From contig OZ234493.1 of the NCBI GenBank assembly GCA_965153455.1, forward strand, positions 15,676,213-15,740,212: 64,000 bases of DNA, given 5' to 3'. The stretch is from Sphagnum compactum. Its lineage: Eukaryota > Bryophyta > Sphagnopsida > Sphagnales. A program made the translations under genes and the position numbers. Shown here piece after piece: positions 36,466 through 48,200 of the stretch; positions within the stretch are counted from its first letter, which is position 1, and each line of letters begins with the position of its first letter. The notes under the pieces were generated by a model that worked only from the letters and a program-made list of their open reading frames with translations, was not told the origin of the DNA and searched no databases.

Positions 36466-37827
36466 AAAATCAATCTGCGGTATTATTACCTTTTTTGGTA
36501 TCTTGATGTTTGTTGCCCAAAATGAGTAAGGCTTTTCTGTGGGGGGGTTTTATCCTGTCAATCAAGGCACGCCAGTCCCACTTTAGTTTGTTTGTGCACC
36601 AGGCAGGATTTTATAGTCAAGCAAGTGTTTGTTAGCATCGTTTACTTGGTAGCTTTTTACCATTAAAAGGCTGTTTTGTTCTGGATCTTCAAGCCAATTG
36701 ATGGAACAATTCTTCCAAATTTGTGTGTGAGAATCAATTAGAATGGTGCTAATTTAGAATGCATGTGACACAACTTACAAAGATCTCACAACGTTATGAC
36801 TGTGCAGTCACTCATTCTTGTTGAGTCATACATTGTTTCCTTGATCATACAATGTTGTGGTTGCTGATCCTTTGTCCCATTTTCTGCCTGGATCTATAGC
36901 TCACCTGTGAATGAGATGCAGCAAATAAACCTGAGCCGACCTACATACACAGCCTCAATTCTTGTACAGGACACAGTGGAACATAATCTTATTCAACATG
37001 CCAAGTACTTCGGAGGTGACCCTTGGCCTAGTGCACAATATTTCTCAGGGAACCCACCATCTATGCTTTCACCATGGCTTGATTCTAGGCAGCAATGTCT
37101 TAGCCTTGTCACACAAGTGAGCCACAAAGCACACTTTATAGTAAGTAGAGCAACAGTATGCACACAAAGAGAGAGGAAAGTGGTGATGACAAAGCTCAAA
37201 GAGGAGGCAGTAAGTATTAATGTTCTTGGTACATCAGAAAGAGTCAAGACAATATGACCCTGTGTTTATATTGATCACATAATTTGCAAGAGGATGCAAT
37301 ATGCAAATTTGTATTAAGTATAAGAGTGATCCCTGGTGCTACAAACTGACATTTCAGTCACAGGTGGTCGTGACAAGAAGATAACTCACCCTTTGACAGC
37401 ACCTTGTTTTGCTTCTTCGCTTCAATCATGTTAACACAGTCATGACCTCACCCTTTGAAATAGCTGTTTTCACATCATTGTGCACCAGTTGCCAGGTTGC
37501 AAGCACCTTCCAGCATGCAACTATGCCATGGTCACTATCACAATCAGACAGCAGAAAACCCATAATCCAGCAATGAACCTGTGTGTCACCTTGTCAGCCG
37601 ATTTCCGAGGATACCAGCAAATGCAAACTAAAAGTTTTCTGTTCAGCTTAGTTACAGTCTCTGGGTTCTGTTTCTGTACACAACCAGTAACTAAAGGCAT
37701 GAATGCTGAACCGGTTTTGGAACAGGAAAAAATCATTACACGAGTTCCAGCTGATTGGGTGCTGAGGTCTGAACAACTCACTGAGTTTCAGGATACACTT
37801 AGCTTGCTAAGTGGTAACATTACTCAC
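36466..37827. other. 3' flank and spacer, no gene assigned
   Basis: The first part is the RPS24 3' untranslated region. Between 36900 and 37800 there are 80-140 codon frames on both strands but no recognised domain. A short - strand segment near 37390-37430 (NMIEAKKQNKVLSK) weakly resembles a further exon of the repeat gene at 37968-41180, but its splice sites are not convincing. Confidence 0.4.
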
Positions 37828-37901
37828 CTTAGTGGCAACAATTGCCAATGGTTCATCATAGCATCCAGAGTTGATCTTCCTGATTTCAAATGTTGGGTGC
37901 A
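37828..37901 (-). pseudogene. Exon-like third module copy downstream of the SAP-motif gene
   Basis: On the - strand an AG acceptor and a GTGAGT donor flank 74 nt encoding EIRKINSGCYDEPLAIVATK. This is clearly related to LPIRKIVYEGCSDEDEPVTA in exon 2 and FPTSKTNYQGCDNKVQPIMP in exon 4 of the adjacent gene. It lies just beyond that gene's predicted stop at 37968, so it may be a leftover exon or part of an alternative transcript. Confidence 0.45.
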
Positions 37902-37967
37902 CTAAATTCCACACACTGATCAACACACTTTGTTGGCACAAGTGGGCAACTGTCATTTGGAAAAGCC

Positions 37968-40900
37968 TCAAGTGTCAAGAGAAGCTTGAGAATGTGTTAA
38001 TGACTTGCTGAATAGCTGCTTAACATCAGCAGAAGTCCACGCTCCAACATGACAGCCATGGAGGATCATGGACTCACAATCATTGAATCCTTTGTCGAAA
38101 ACTGGTGATGTGGCTCTTTTCATTGCTAAAATCTCTACACGCTTCAGGGACCTTTCTGACATCACTTGGGCCAAATCATTGCTCAGAGAAGATGTCCTCA
38201 GATATGGTGATCTTTTGAACTGGCCCAAATAGTTGGAAACAATCTTCTTCCTCCTCTGCAGTGTCTCCTGTGCATACTTGGTTGTCAACTTCTCAACATT
38301 GCCCTCCTTTGACCTCCTTCACACACAGATTGTTAATATGACCGATGTTCAGCTTTTCCTCTAAGAGTCCGACATATTTTAAGACAAACAAGAACTTTAG
38401 CACCCTCACAATCACATATCCCTGTGAATTTGATAACAGGAAATGTGTGGACAGAGATATAGAACTGTACACTCCTTTTAAGCCAGTAGCTTACTATAGA
38501 GCTCTAGGTTCCATGGCATACTGTTGGAACAGAAAATGCACTTTCACAAGAATTGTTCAATGCTTGACCCTTGGTTGGACAACCACATAGTCTTGAGTAT
38601 TCATCATATTCTGTCATGGAATCACACATCTGCAAAAGCTCATACTCCTGGAAAGAGCCTAGTTCTCACCTGATTTGTTCTTCTTGGCCACCAGTGCAAG
38701 GATTCTGCAAACACTGAATCAACATGCTCTTGTTCAGCTTCATCTTATGTGACTCTCTTACAACTCAATGCTTAACTTGTGACATTGGCGTGCCAAAAAT
38801 TGGAAACCAAGGCATGAGTGATGAAGTAGTTAAAAGGAAATGTGCTTAGAATATGAGGTCCTGCTTGCATGCTGACATCTGAATACCATCAGATTTTATG
38901 AGATGCACTTAGAGCCTGCTTTCTCTGGTATTCCTCACCTTACCGGCAAGAGGCATAATTGGTTGAACTTTGTTGTCACATCCTTGGTAGTTGGTCTTGC
39001 TGGTTGGGAACTTGGAACCAGTTTCTCTTTCAAGGTTCACATTCCCATCAATGAAATCAACTGCTGGGTGCAAACAGGCAGGAGCAGGCTCAAGGCATGG
39101 TTGCCAGGGTGTTAATAATTCCAGGCTCTTAACATCAGAAGCAGTCCATGCTCCAGCATGATAACCATGGAGTATCATGGACCCAAAATTGTGGAATGGT
39201 TTGTCTAAAACCAAGGCATCCTTTGCTGTAAAACTTGTCTCTGCTGAAATCTCTCCACACTGTTTGGACCCTGCTGGCACCACCTTAGCCAAATCCTTGC
39301 TGATCAGGTGAGAACCTATCTCTTGTTCATACTCTGCTGTCAGCTTCTCGATCAGGTCTCCAGTTTCACATCTTCACAAACAATTAAATTCCATGCAACT
39401 GATGTTCAGCTCTTCATCTGGACAACCCTCTGTTCCAGAAGGGCCCAAGCATCCTAGAATGGAGACTTTACAACCCCAGATTTGTTGTTATAAATAGGAA
39501 CAAAATTGAAATCAGCATATTATCCTACATTACTGAAGCTTCTTGCAGAGCACTTAGATCCTGGTTGGTGTCATAAGGGGACAAATGCACTATTGGATAA
39601 TATTTTATGCACCTGATTTCAAATTGATCCTAGAACCAGGATTCATCAAGTTTACTCTGTAATGCTCATGTTCAGACATCCCAAGACCTAAAACCCAAGC
39701 GAACTCAGATCTCACCTTTCTGGCTCTTTGTCTTGTCCACCACTGCCTGGATCCTGTAAAAAATTCTGTGAACACCCCGTTCTCAAATTTTCAGCTAAAT
39801 TTTGTTTGAGCTCAATTCTTTGGTCATGTTTGGCATGCTTAAGCTGCGTTCTGCTCGCATCCCCAAATGTGTAATATGATGAAAAATCGATTGAAACAGG
39901 CATTTGCGTCTAAGTGCATGAGATCTCATTTGCATACTGTGGCTAGAATCCCATCATACTCTACACCTGAGCTTCCAGCCTACTATGATTACTCACCCCA
40001 CTGGCAACAGCAGTCACTGGTTCATCTTCATCACTACATCCTTCGTAGACGATCTTCCTAATGGGCAACTTGGAACCAATTTCTTGGAAAGATTCTCCCA
40101 TGTCTTGCTTTCTTGAAGCTTTCCGACAATCCAGTAAGGACTCCCCTTGAACTTGCAGACTTTTTGATCCCTCAGCAGCAGCAGCGATGATCCCTGCAGC
40201 TCCATCACTTTCCCCTAACTCATTGATGTGCGCCGCACGAGATTTCAGATTTCGACGACAACTCGATGCATCTGAATCGCATAAAACAACCGTCCTGAGT
40301 AAATTTCCGCTGACACCAGGATCGACCTCCACTGTACACTGACTTGGCATCGTCACCGTCGGTGACCGCATGGAACAGTCCATAGAGATTGACGACAGCG
40401 TGGAAGACTGCAATAACACATTCATGGAAGCTCAACTTCAGTTACATTCAAGGTTCACCGCTCGCTACATTTCACAGTTCTGATGTTCAAGATGTTTTGA
40501 AATTTCTGATATGCATGCGCGCGCACTGCGACTTTCATATGGAATCTGGATCAACGATGCAAGGACCTCCAAGTGCGAATTTCCGTATCTTCCATTTAGA
40601 AACACGACAAAAAATGCTGCTATTGTTCAAAGGCCGCAAGTCTATGACATAATAGACTTGTGGCTTTCGTTATTATGCTTCTTAGATATAGTCATGCGAC
40701 TGTTCGCTGTTCCGATCTAGCATTCCGGAAACGAAGACTCTGGTAATAGGCGTCTTCGAGCTCAGCGTCGATATAAGGAAGCTCAAACTGTTCCGATCTA
40801 CCATTCCGGAAACGAAAACTCTGGTAATAAGCCAGCTTCGAGCTTGTTGTCGATCCATATCAATCAAGGAAGCTCCGAACCAGACCTCGTAGGCAATAAT

Positions 40901-41180
40901 ATAACGTCCAAGAAGCAAATCGGAAGCCGTAAATTGCTCTATTGTGGAAGTCTCCTGCCCATATTTGTGGACTGCTCTATTATTATTGTAGAAGCCAAAT
41001 TATTGATCTGCGTTCTTCTTGAAAATGCAAAGCAAGGTTCAGGATAGGTACGTTCAGGAGGACAGAAAGAGCCTCCGCCATGAACTCGTTGGTCTTGTTG
41101 GCTGGAATGCCATGTTTTTTGCACAAATGCTGCAGTTGTCGTCGAGGAAGCGCTCTGTAAATATCTACTTGATTCCTCAT
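37968..41180 (-). CDS. Six-exon gene: SAP-like motif plus duplicated exon modules, function unknown
   Basis: Exons on the - strand: 41180-41052, 40407-39997, 39753-39716, 39371-38939, 38704-38670 and 38316-37968 (TGA). The lengths sum to 465 codons with every phase matching (0, 0, 2, 0, 2), giving 464 residues. Exon 1 encodes LPRRQLQHLCKKHGIPANKT, then a short helix. It resembles the SAP-like helix-loop-helix (LxRxxLQxLCKxxGIxAN) seen in several plant nuclear proteins, so DNA or chromatin binding is possible but unproven. Exons 3 and 5 are short paralogues (DPGSGGQDKEPE / NPCTGGQEEQI). Exons 4 and 6 both contain EKLTxxYxQE and, further on, SMILHGYHAGAWTASDVK / SMILHGCHVGAWTSADVK. The end of exon 4 also repeats the end of exon 2. 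The gene therefore grew by duplication of an exon block. No expression evidence is available, and the last exon is the least certain. Confidence 0.6.
40707..40876. repeat. 81-bp tandem duplication in intron 1 of the SAP-motif gene
   Basis: Copies begin at 40707 (CTGTTCGCTGTTCC region) and 40788. They share TTCCGATCTA, CATTCCGGAAACGAA and ACTCTGGTAATA, and end at AAGGAAGCTC. The second copy is slightly longer. It lies wholly in the predicted first intron. Confidence 0.7.
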
Positions 41181-42211
41181 GGCGGCTATACGCTGTGGGG
41201 TAAAACTCCGGACACTCCGGATTCTTGGACACTAAAATCAAAGCCGCTTGGATCGCTTCGTCGATTTTCTTGCCGCGAGAAAACCGTCCGAACACATGGA
41301 AACCAAAATGAGCAAAACAGTTGCAAATTATTACAATGAAAAAATTGTCCTATGCCAACTACTTACGTGCTTAATGAAATCTTCCGTGGATCCGGCCCTG
41401 AGATTGTGCGATGCAGATCACCGCAGGGCTACTTACCTTACAAGTGCAGGCCGCGCGTAGTGCATGATGATATCGACGATAACATGGCGATCATGGCTCG
41501 GATCACCAGAACTTTGTTCACAAGACGAATTTTCAAGTTGCAACGCCGATTTCTTTTCTTCTGTGCAGCAGCAGAGAATAAAAAATAGAACTCAAATTGA
41601 TCATAGGATCGATACAACTTGAAGCTTCAGTGATCTTCAGACTGGAAGGCTTGGGATTGCACCATCGCTGTGACCTTGAGAGAGTGGAAAGGGGCATCAC
41701 GTCCGCACAGGGAGCGTCGACAGCGGAGGATATACACTGCAATGGTACATGCTTGAAATCTACCCGTATCGTAGATATGGCCTTGTATACTGATAAGGAC
41801 ATTACAAAGACGGCCATGACATTACATGAAATAGAATTTGCATGTTTTTTTTTTTTTCCTACAAAATTTATGGAAATTTTATTGAAAGAAGCCAGGGTCA
41901 CTTTCAATATGGAATTGGCCTGGCAGAGCCTGTTCCACCCAGCGAGCCATCATTCCAGTAGGTGATAGTGAATTCTTTTGAGACCTATTCCAAAGAATAA
42001 CCAATTTTTTTATAAATCATTAATTCACATTTCAAGTGCCTTTATCCATCATTAAAACTGGCAATGACAACACCAAAAATAAAGCTAATAAATAGTTGCT
42101 TATCTTGTCTAGGAAATGTGTATAATAAAAGTGCTTGAATAGGACAGAGAAATTGGTTTACAATCAATAAACATGTATAAATTGTTTAATATTGAAATTG
42201 GACTTTGAGTA
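41181..42211. other. 5' flank of the SAP-motif gene and spacer
   Basis: Probably promoter and leader of the - strand gene near 41181-41600. Frames of about 120 codons at 41533-41965 overlap on both strands and have no recognised domain. No TATA box could be assigned with confidence. Confidence 0.4.
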
Positions 42212-42558
42212 TCTACTATATTAATTTAGTAAGTTTGTCTATGCGTCTGTCTGACACGACAATTTTGCTGCAATTCTATGGTAGAATCGGTCTCTGCATT
42301 TTTTATGGCAGAACCGGACAATGCATTTTCTATGACAAGGCTTGGTAACGGGGCGGGAGGGGGGCCAGCACGGGGCAAGAAGTTAATTATATATAACAGG
42401 AGAACGGGGGGGGGGGGGGATCAACGAGTTAAAGAATCGAAGTGGAAAATGCGAAGGACGAGGGGGGGGGTCGACGAGGTAAAAAACCGGAGTGGATAAT
42501 GGGAAGGATCGGGCGGGGGGGAGCTCGACGGGTGCATTATGCACCGGGTTCACACTAG
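42212..42558 (+). mobile_element. Non-autonomous Helitron 1 (347 bp)
   Basis: It starts with 5' TCTACTATATTAAT directly after an A (42211) and ends in CTAG directly before a T (42559), the canonical A|TC...CTRR|T Helitron insertion signature. A 3' hairpin GGTGCATTATGCACC (42531-42545) lies 9 nt before the CTAG. Its last ~220 bp is nearly the same as the end of the second Helitron. No Rep/helicase coding, so it needs an enzyme in trans. Confidence 0.82.
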
Positions 42559-42989
42559 TGGTAAATAATTTATCTCAAATAAAAGAGCTTGAAATGCCGT
42601 TCATCCTTCATTTACTTCACATTGGAGCATTGATTGTCTTTTTTTTTGAATTTTTTTGGAAATATTTTTAAACTCTTGATTGAGAGCTAATCGAGAGCTT
42701 TTCCCTCCTTATAAGATAAGATTTGACTCTTTCATGGGAGATTTCAATGAGTTTTTGTGCTAGCATTATGTTGGAAGGTCACCCATTTCAATTTTTTACA
42801 AACTTAAAATGTTTAATTTCGAAGTTCATAGCAAAGTGTAGTGTGCGGATTCTACCTAGGTCACACCTTCCTTTTCGGTGGTTGTGGGCTTAATTGACAA
42901 TGAAGCTAAACTTGAGAGTACCTACAATGAACACCAATTTAAAAGTAGGGGCCATTATAGTGAGTTATTTTATAGATATTCAATATGCA

Positions 42990-43814
42990 TCTTATATATA
43001 AAAGCAAACGTGGTGTGTGTGTGTGTGTGTGTGTGTCTGTCTTAAACCCCTAAACCACATCCCCAAGAAGAAGAAGAAAAACAAGACGAGATCTTGAAAC
43101 GAGCGAGGTCCTCAAAACCTTCGAGGACCTGAACCGAGGTGGCCAGAATCCTCGGTAAAAGATCTGAATCGAGATTCTAAGTACCCGGTCCAAACCTCGA
43201 GACGGACCTGAAACGAGATTCCCAAAAAGAAAACCCGTCGTTGGGGACCTGAAACGAGGTCCTCAGAGAGAAAACCCGTCGTTAGGGTCCTAAAACGAGG
43301 TCCTCAGAGAGGCAAAAAAAAATAGCGGCCAGGGCAGCTGCTGCGGGGGGCCGGGCGAGGTGCCACGGGTGGCTGGAGTGGTCAAACAGGGCAGGGCAGG
43401 GGCAGGGCAGGGCAGGGCGGCCAGGGCAGACACCCGCCCACTGGACCTGCTGGCGGCCCGCAGCAATAGCCCGTTGATTTGTGGCCCCATTTGGACCAAT
43501 CAGATGGTTGTGTGAGAGGCGAATCCGCGCAGTCCGTCTGTCTGTGACGGGGGTTTTGGGGGGTGGGGGAGGGAGAGGCCGGTGAAACAGCGGGTGACAG
43601 GGCTTGGTAACAGGGCGGGGGGGGCCAGCACGGGGCGGGGAGTTAATATTATATAACAGGGGAAAGGGGGGGGGATCAACGAGTTAAAGAATCGGAGTGG
43701 AAAATGCGAAGGACGGGGGGGGGGGGTCGACGGGATAAAGAACCGGAGTGGGCAATGGGAAGGACCGGGCGGGGGGGAGCTCGACGGGTGCATTATGCAC
43801 CGGGTTCACACTAG
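42990..43814 (+). mobile_element. Non-autonomous Helitron 2 (825 bp)
   Basis: It starts TCTTATATATAAAAGC after an A (42989), ends CTAG (43811-43814) before a T, and has the same GGTGCATTATGCACC hairpin at 43787-43801. After the 5' end comes a (GT)n microsatellite (about 43012-43034), then a 41-bp tandem array and a GC-rich centre with G runs. The final ~215 bp matches Helitron 1; the 5' two thirds is different. No protein coding is seen: the long frames in the G/C runs are low complexity. Confidence 0.85.
43204..43312. repeat. Three 41-bp tandem repeats inside Helitron 2
   Basis: Units start at 43204, 43245 and 43286, each built of GACCTGAAACGAG, then CCTCAGAGAGAAAACCCGTCG or a near variant. 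Further degraded copies precede them from about 43080. Confidence 0.75.
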
Positions 43815-46399
43815 TCATAAAGAAATGAATGAGTCGCATCTAACTATTGAATGACATACAACCCAGTTACATCCATGGATGAATTTCTTGTCACCATCTA
43901 ACGATATATGTCTATGGATCACATTTCATCCACCTTGCACTGTCAAGGTGCGTCTCCTCCAAATTTCTTGTTACAAGTTGCCATTGGAATTATTTTGAAA
44001 TGGGAGGATTTGGAGAAACAATCTAACACGTGTTTATATATTTAATAATTCCTAGCAGTTCAAAAGTGTTAAATGAAACCCATATGATTCACAAGAATTT
44101 AATTTCTTTGGAGAATGCATGTCAAACTTCTTTTGCAATGTATTGAGTGTGTTCATTTGTATGGCCCTCTCACATGAAAAAATGAACCAACATTTCATTA
44201 TAAAACATAGTTGATATGTTTTTGAAGTGTATATTGGGGTTGCTCACTTGCTTCAAGATTGACTATGTAGAAGCTCTTCAAATAATTTTGACATGTGGAA
44301 GTTACCTTTGATTTGGTAGGAGTTAAAATGGCATCCAACCTATCCTTGTACTTAGAAGCTCCTTCTTGAACAAGTTATTTTTAAAAGTCTCTTCAAGATA
44401 AAAAAATAAATCTATTCAATCTTGGTACTTGTAGAATGGAACAACAATATCATCATTTTTATGAACATACTATTTAAGAGACAAACACCATCTTTAAGAA
44501 CATGCAAAGAATAATCACCATCATCGATTTTAAGGACATGAAAAAAAAACACCATCATCTTCATCCATTCTAATATTTGTACAATGATATTGTATCCATT
44601 TATAAAAACAACAACAACAATTTTGTTCATGGTCTTATGTCAATTTCTAGAAATAGAACCAATAGACACATTGTTAGGAAAAGGAACAATAGTAACTCTA
44701 AAATTTGAAATAGTAGAAGCATGAGCAAAATGAACACCAACTACAACACCAACATATTGATTTTGGCGGAGGTGCATAGTGTATTTTCAAGGTGCAATAC
44801 AAGGCACAATCCCCTTGCCAATTTGGAGCAAGAGGTTCTTAAAAAGAAAACAAGAAAGTTTTTAGTAAGCTAATTTAGGCCATTGTTATTGTGCAAGGAA
44901 AGTTTGTGTACGTGCATATGGACCTTTGCCCATAATGCAAGGGAAAGCACTCTTGTTAATGCTTTTCACCTTGTACCTTGGGCTCTACCCTCGTTACAAG
45001 GTGAAAGACATTGACAACAATGCCTTCCCTTATACAAAAACAACAACAAATGTAACATCAATAGCTCCATCAACAATTACATGTTTTCCAGTATGAAGCA
45101 TAAGGTGTAAATCGTTGAAAACAAAAAATATTTTGTTCGACAAAAACAAAAGTCTAGATAAAAATGACCAAACAAATTTCAAATCTAAAATCCTAAAACA
45201 AAATATTATAAAATATGAACCTCACATGCTTGTTTAGGTCCTTTAACATTTCCTTGGAAAACATTGTTTTGGTCCTTCATTTTCTTCTCACACAAAAGCT
45301 GTTTCTTTTTTTCTTAAAAACAAAATGATAGCCCTTTAATATTCTATTAGATCTTTAAATTGGGCAAGGAACTCAAAAGATGTTTTAGGAATCTCAAGGC
45401 CACACTTGGTTCCCGCCTGACACCAAGCCCACAATCCTAGTATAACATTATTTGAAATCCTTACCCTACACATAATAAGCTTTCTCTTACTCCTAAATAA
45501 CACAAATAAGATTCCGCCTTTTTTTCTTTTATTGGAGGGATTTTACAAACATAAGGTGACTTCCAAATCCATTGGGATTTTTTTTTAAATGTTTTATGGA
45601 CACAAAAAGTGCCTTACATGCCTTACATTTCCCCAATGTAAATTATGAAATAACTATGAAAAATTGAAGTTATTACTTGGTATGTTGTGTTACAAATGTT
45701 GGTAGGTTTTCTAGAACAAGGAGGTCATTCCGCTACTTTTGCCTTAGGTTCTAAGGACTAGAGGTTCCCAATTTTGCCAAAATTGGAATGGAACCCAAAT
45801 TTTATTAGTGCCTTCTTATTGAAATTGGAATGGGCACCTAGATTGAATTGATGTCCAATTTTGAGAAGGTCCAAATTCTCTAGCTAGAAAAGTATAAGTT
45901 ATTTGAAAGAGCGAAATCTAAACCATGCATTTCAAGCAAAGTTGTCACTTTGAATTGGTTGGAAATAATGAAGAGTACACAATTGTTCATTTTGAGATTT
46001 GTGCATCTATTGGACAAGAGTAGTATTACACAATTGCTTTTGTTTTAGTCGCATGTGTGTAAGGTTATTGAAGTTGGACTTGATCTTAAACAAGACTGGT
46101 AGGCTCCAAATTTTGAGGGTAATCTCGAAAATCAAAAGCATATTGAAAATCAATTTCAGAATCGCTCTAAATGTTCTATCAAACAAAGGAAAAAAAGTTC
46201 CAAACTAGAACCAAAGGATGTCTCAAAAAATCAAGAATCAAACAAAATTGGTTTAGAGATAACATATTTGGTAGAAACGTATCCCTATATGAGCGGGTAT
46301 CAAATGGGTCTTTATGGGTTTCTACAAAGTTTAATACTAGGGAAGGTAGGGTATGTACTTTGTACCTGGTTCTCATTGGATGTGTCAATGAGGGCTGGG
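43815..46399. other. Gene-free AT-rich DNA
   Basis: No exon, RNA gene or terminal repeat recognised. Short frames such as those at 44412-44630 and 45999-46410 lack recognisable domains. The final part grades into the AATCATCCATGAA array. Confidence 0.45.
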
Positions 46400-47420
46400 T
46401 CCTTACCTAACTCTTTGTCAGATGACTACTACTAAGTCATCCATTAAAGGATACTTGATCATCCACAAAGCGTATTAATCATCCATGAAAGCTACTTAAT
46501 CATCCATGAATGCAACACAACCCACCCATGAGTCCATTTGTGCAACCCGCATGGGAGAAGGGCAGGTTCATTGAGGGTTCCATTTTTCTCAGGCATGGGA
46601 ACAAGGATGGGAACAAGGATGGGATCCTTACCTAACACTTTATGAACTTTGTCACACAAAAATAAAAGACCTCCAACATCTTAATCATCCATAAAGTCTA
46701 ATTTAATCATCCATGAAGGCTCCTTGATCTTCCACATAGCCTTATTTAATCATCCATGAATGCTACTTAATCATCCGTGAGATCATTGATGCAACTGGGT
46801 GTGGAGAAGGGCGGGTCCATTGAAGCTTCCATTGTTCTCAGGCATGGGAACAAGGGCAGAATCCTTACCTAACACTTTATGGACTTTGTCACATCAAAGT
46901 TACAAAAAAAACCTCCAACTCCTAAAATCATCCATAAAGGCTACTTGATCATCCTCAAAGACTTATTAATCATCCATGAACATGACTTAAAGTCATCCAT
47001 AAGTCCAGCCATGCAACTGGCATTGGAGGAGGTTCAATGGGGCTTTCAATGGGCTAACTCCTCCAATGCCCAATAATAAATCATCTATAAGAGGCTAACT
47101 TAATAATCCACAAAGGCTAATTATTCATCTATGAAAGGCAACATAGTCATCCATGAATGCTACTTTATTCATCCATGAATGCTACTTAATCATCCATAAG
47201 TCCATTCATGCAATTGGCAGGTCCATTGAGTCTTCCAATGTTCTGGGGCATGGGATCCTTTACCCAACACTTTATGGACTTTGTCACACAAAAGTAAATA
47301 GGGGAAAAAAAAACCTCCAACTACTAAATCATCCATCTAAAGGCTAACTTGACCATCCACAATGCCTTATTAATCATCCATGAAAGCTACTTAGTCATCC
47401 ATAATTGCGACTTAATCATC
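46400..47420. repeat. Satellite-like array of AATCATCCATGAA units
   Basis: The word (T)TAATCATCCATGAA(A)GCTACT and close variants recur dozens of times. They are organised in higher-order units that each open with CCTTACCTAACACTTTATGG or a variant (46403, 46625, 46863, 47257) and contain GGGTCCATTGAAGCTTCCA-like segments. Spacing of the openings is about 222, 238 and 394 bp. It ends some 780 bp before the PP4 start codon. Confidence 0.75.
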
Positions 47421-47912
47421 CACGGGCAGCGGTGACCGTGTCTTCTTCCCCCCTTTCCCCCTTGTCTGTCGCTGGCACGCGCTGCGAGCAGGTGTGCAGA
47501 AAAACAAAGGAAGAAGTGTTGCAGTGGCGCTTTGCTCCGACCTCCGACGTCCCTGTTTTCTGAGCTTTCGTCTCCGGAACATCGAAGGCTGCTGCTACCT
47601 TCGTGTGTCCAAGGTATTGTGCTCATCTTTCACAGGACTTTTTTTTTGTTTTTTGGTTTTTTGGTAAAGGTTTTTTTTTTTTTTTTTTTTTTGTTTGTGT
47701 TGTGCACGTCGGTTGGTTTCTAGTCGCTTTTGGTTCTAGTATATAAGTCCCTCTCTGGTAGAGCTTTGCAAAGGCTCCAAGAATAGGCGGAGTGAAGGGG
47801 ATGTTTTTCTGCTGTTGTAAGAAAACGGGTTTTGCTTCTGTTTCTCATTGAGCTCTGGTATTATATTGACCTCCTTGTTGGCGTTCATTGTTTTCGGCTG
47901 TGCAGCTAGAAG

Positions 47913-47921
47913 TTAGGGTTT
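47913..47921 (+). promoter_or_regulatory. Short telo-box upstream of PP4 catalytic subunit
   Basis: TTAGGGTTT lies 280 bp before the start codon, in the same orientation as the gene, inside a T-rich presumed leader or leader intron. Confidence 0.45.
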
Positions 47922-48200
47922 GTAAAGCTGAGAACCCTGGGAGGGTTTTTTTTCCCTCTCCTTTTTCTATCTGTATTAGGAGATTGCGGGAAATTTTTGT
48001 TGCAAGTTTTTGAGCGTGTTTTTTTCTGTTTTTGGTTGATAATTGTCCAATTCAGGCCTGGTTGTTTGAAGTATGCAGCGTTTTTAGGGTTTGAAGGGGT
48101 CGATGCCACTTTCTTTCTTTGAAGAAGCTTCTGCACCGCTGAGTTTTCTTTGATGCTGGATTTACCTGGAAGTTGCTAGCATCCAGAAGCAGCAGACGCC

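Noticed and set aside
41533-41965. Overlapping ~120-codon frames upstream of the SAP-motif gene
   Set aside because: Both strands are open over the same stretch, neither has a recognisable domain, and the position suits a promoter or leader.
43290-43793. Two Pro/Ala-rich - strand frames inside Helitron 2
   Set aside because: They are translations of G/C runs and short repeats, with no domain and no splice or start support.
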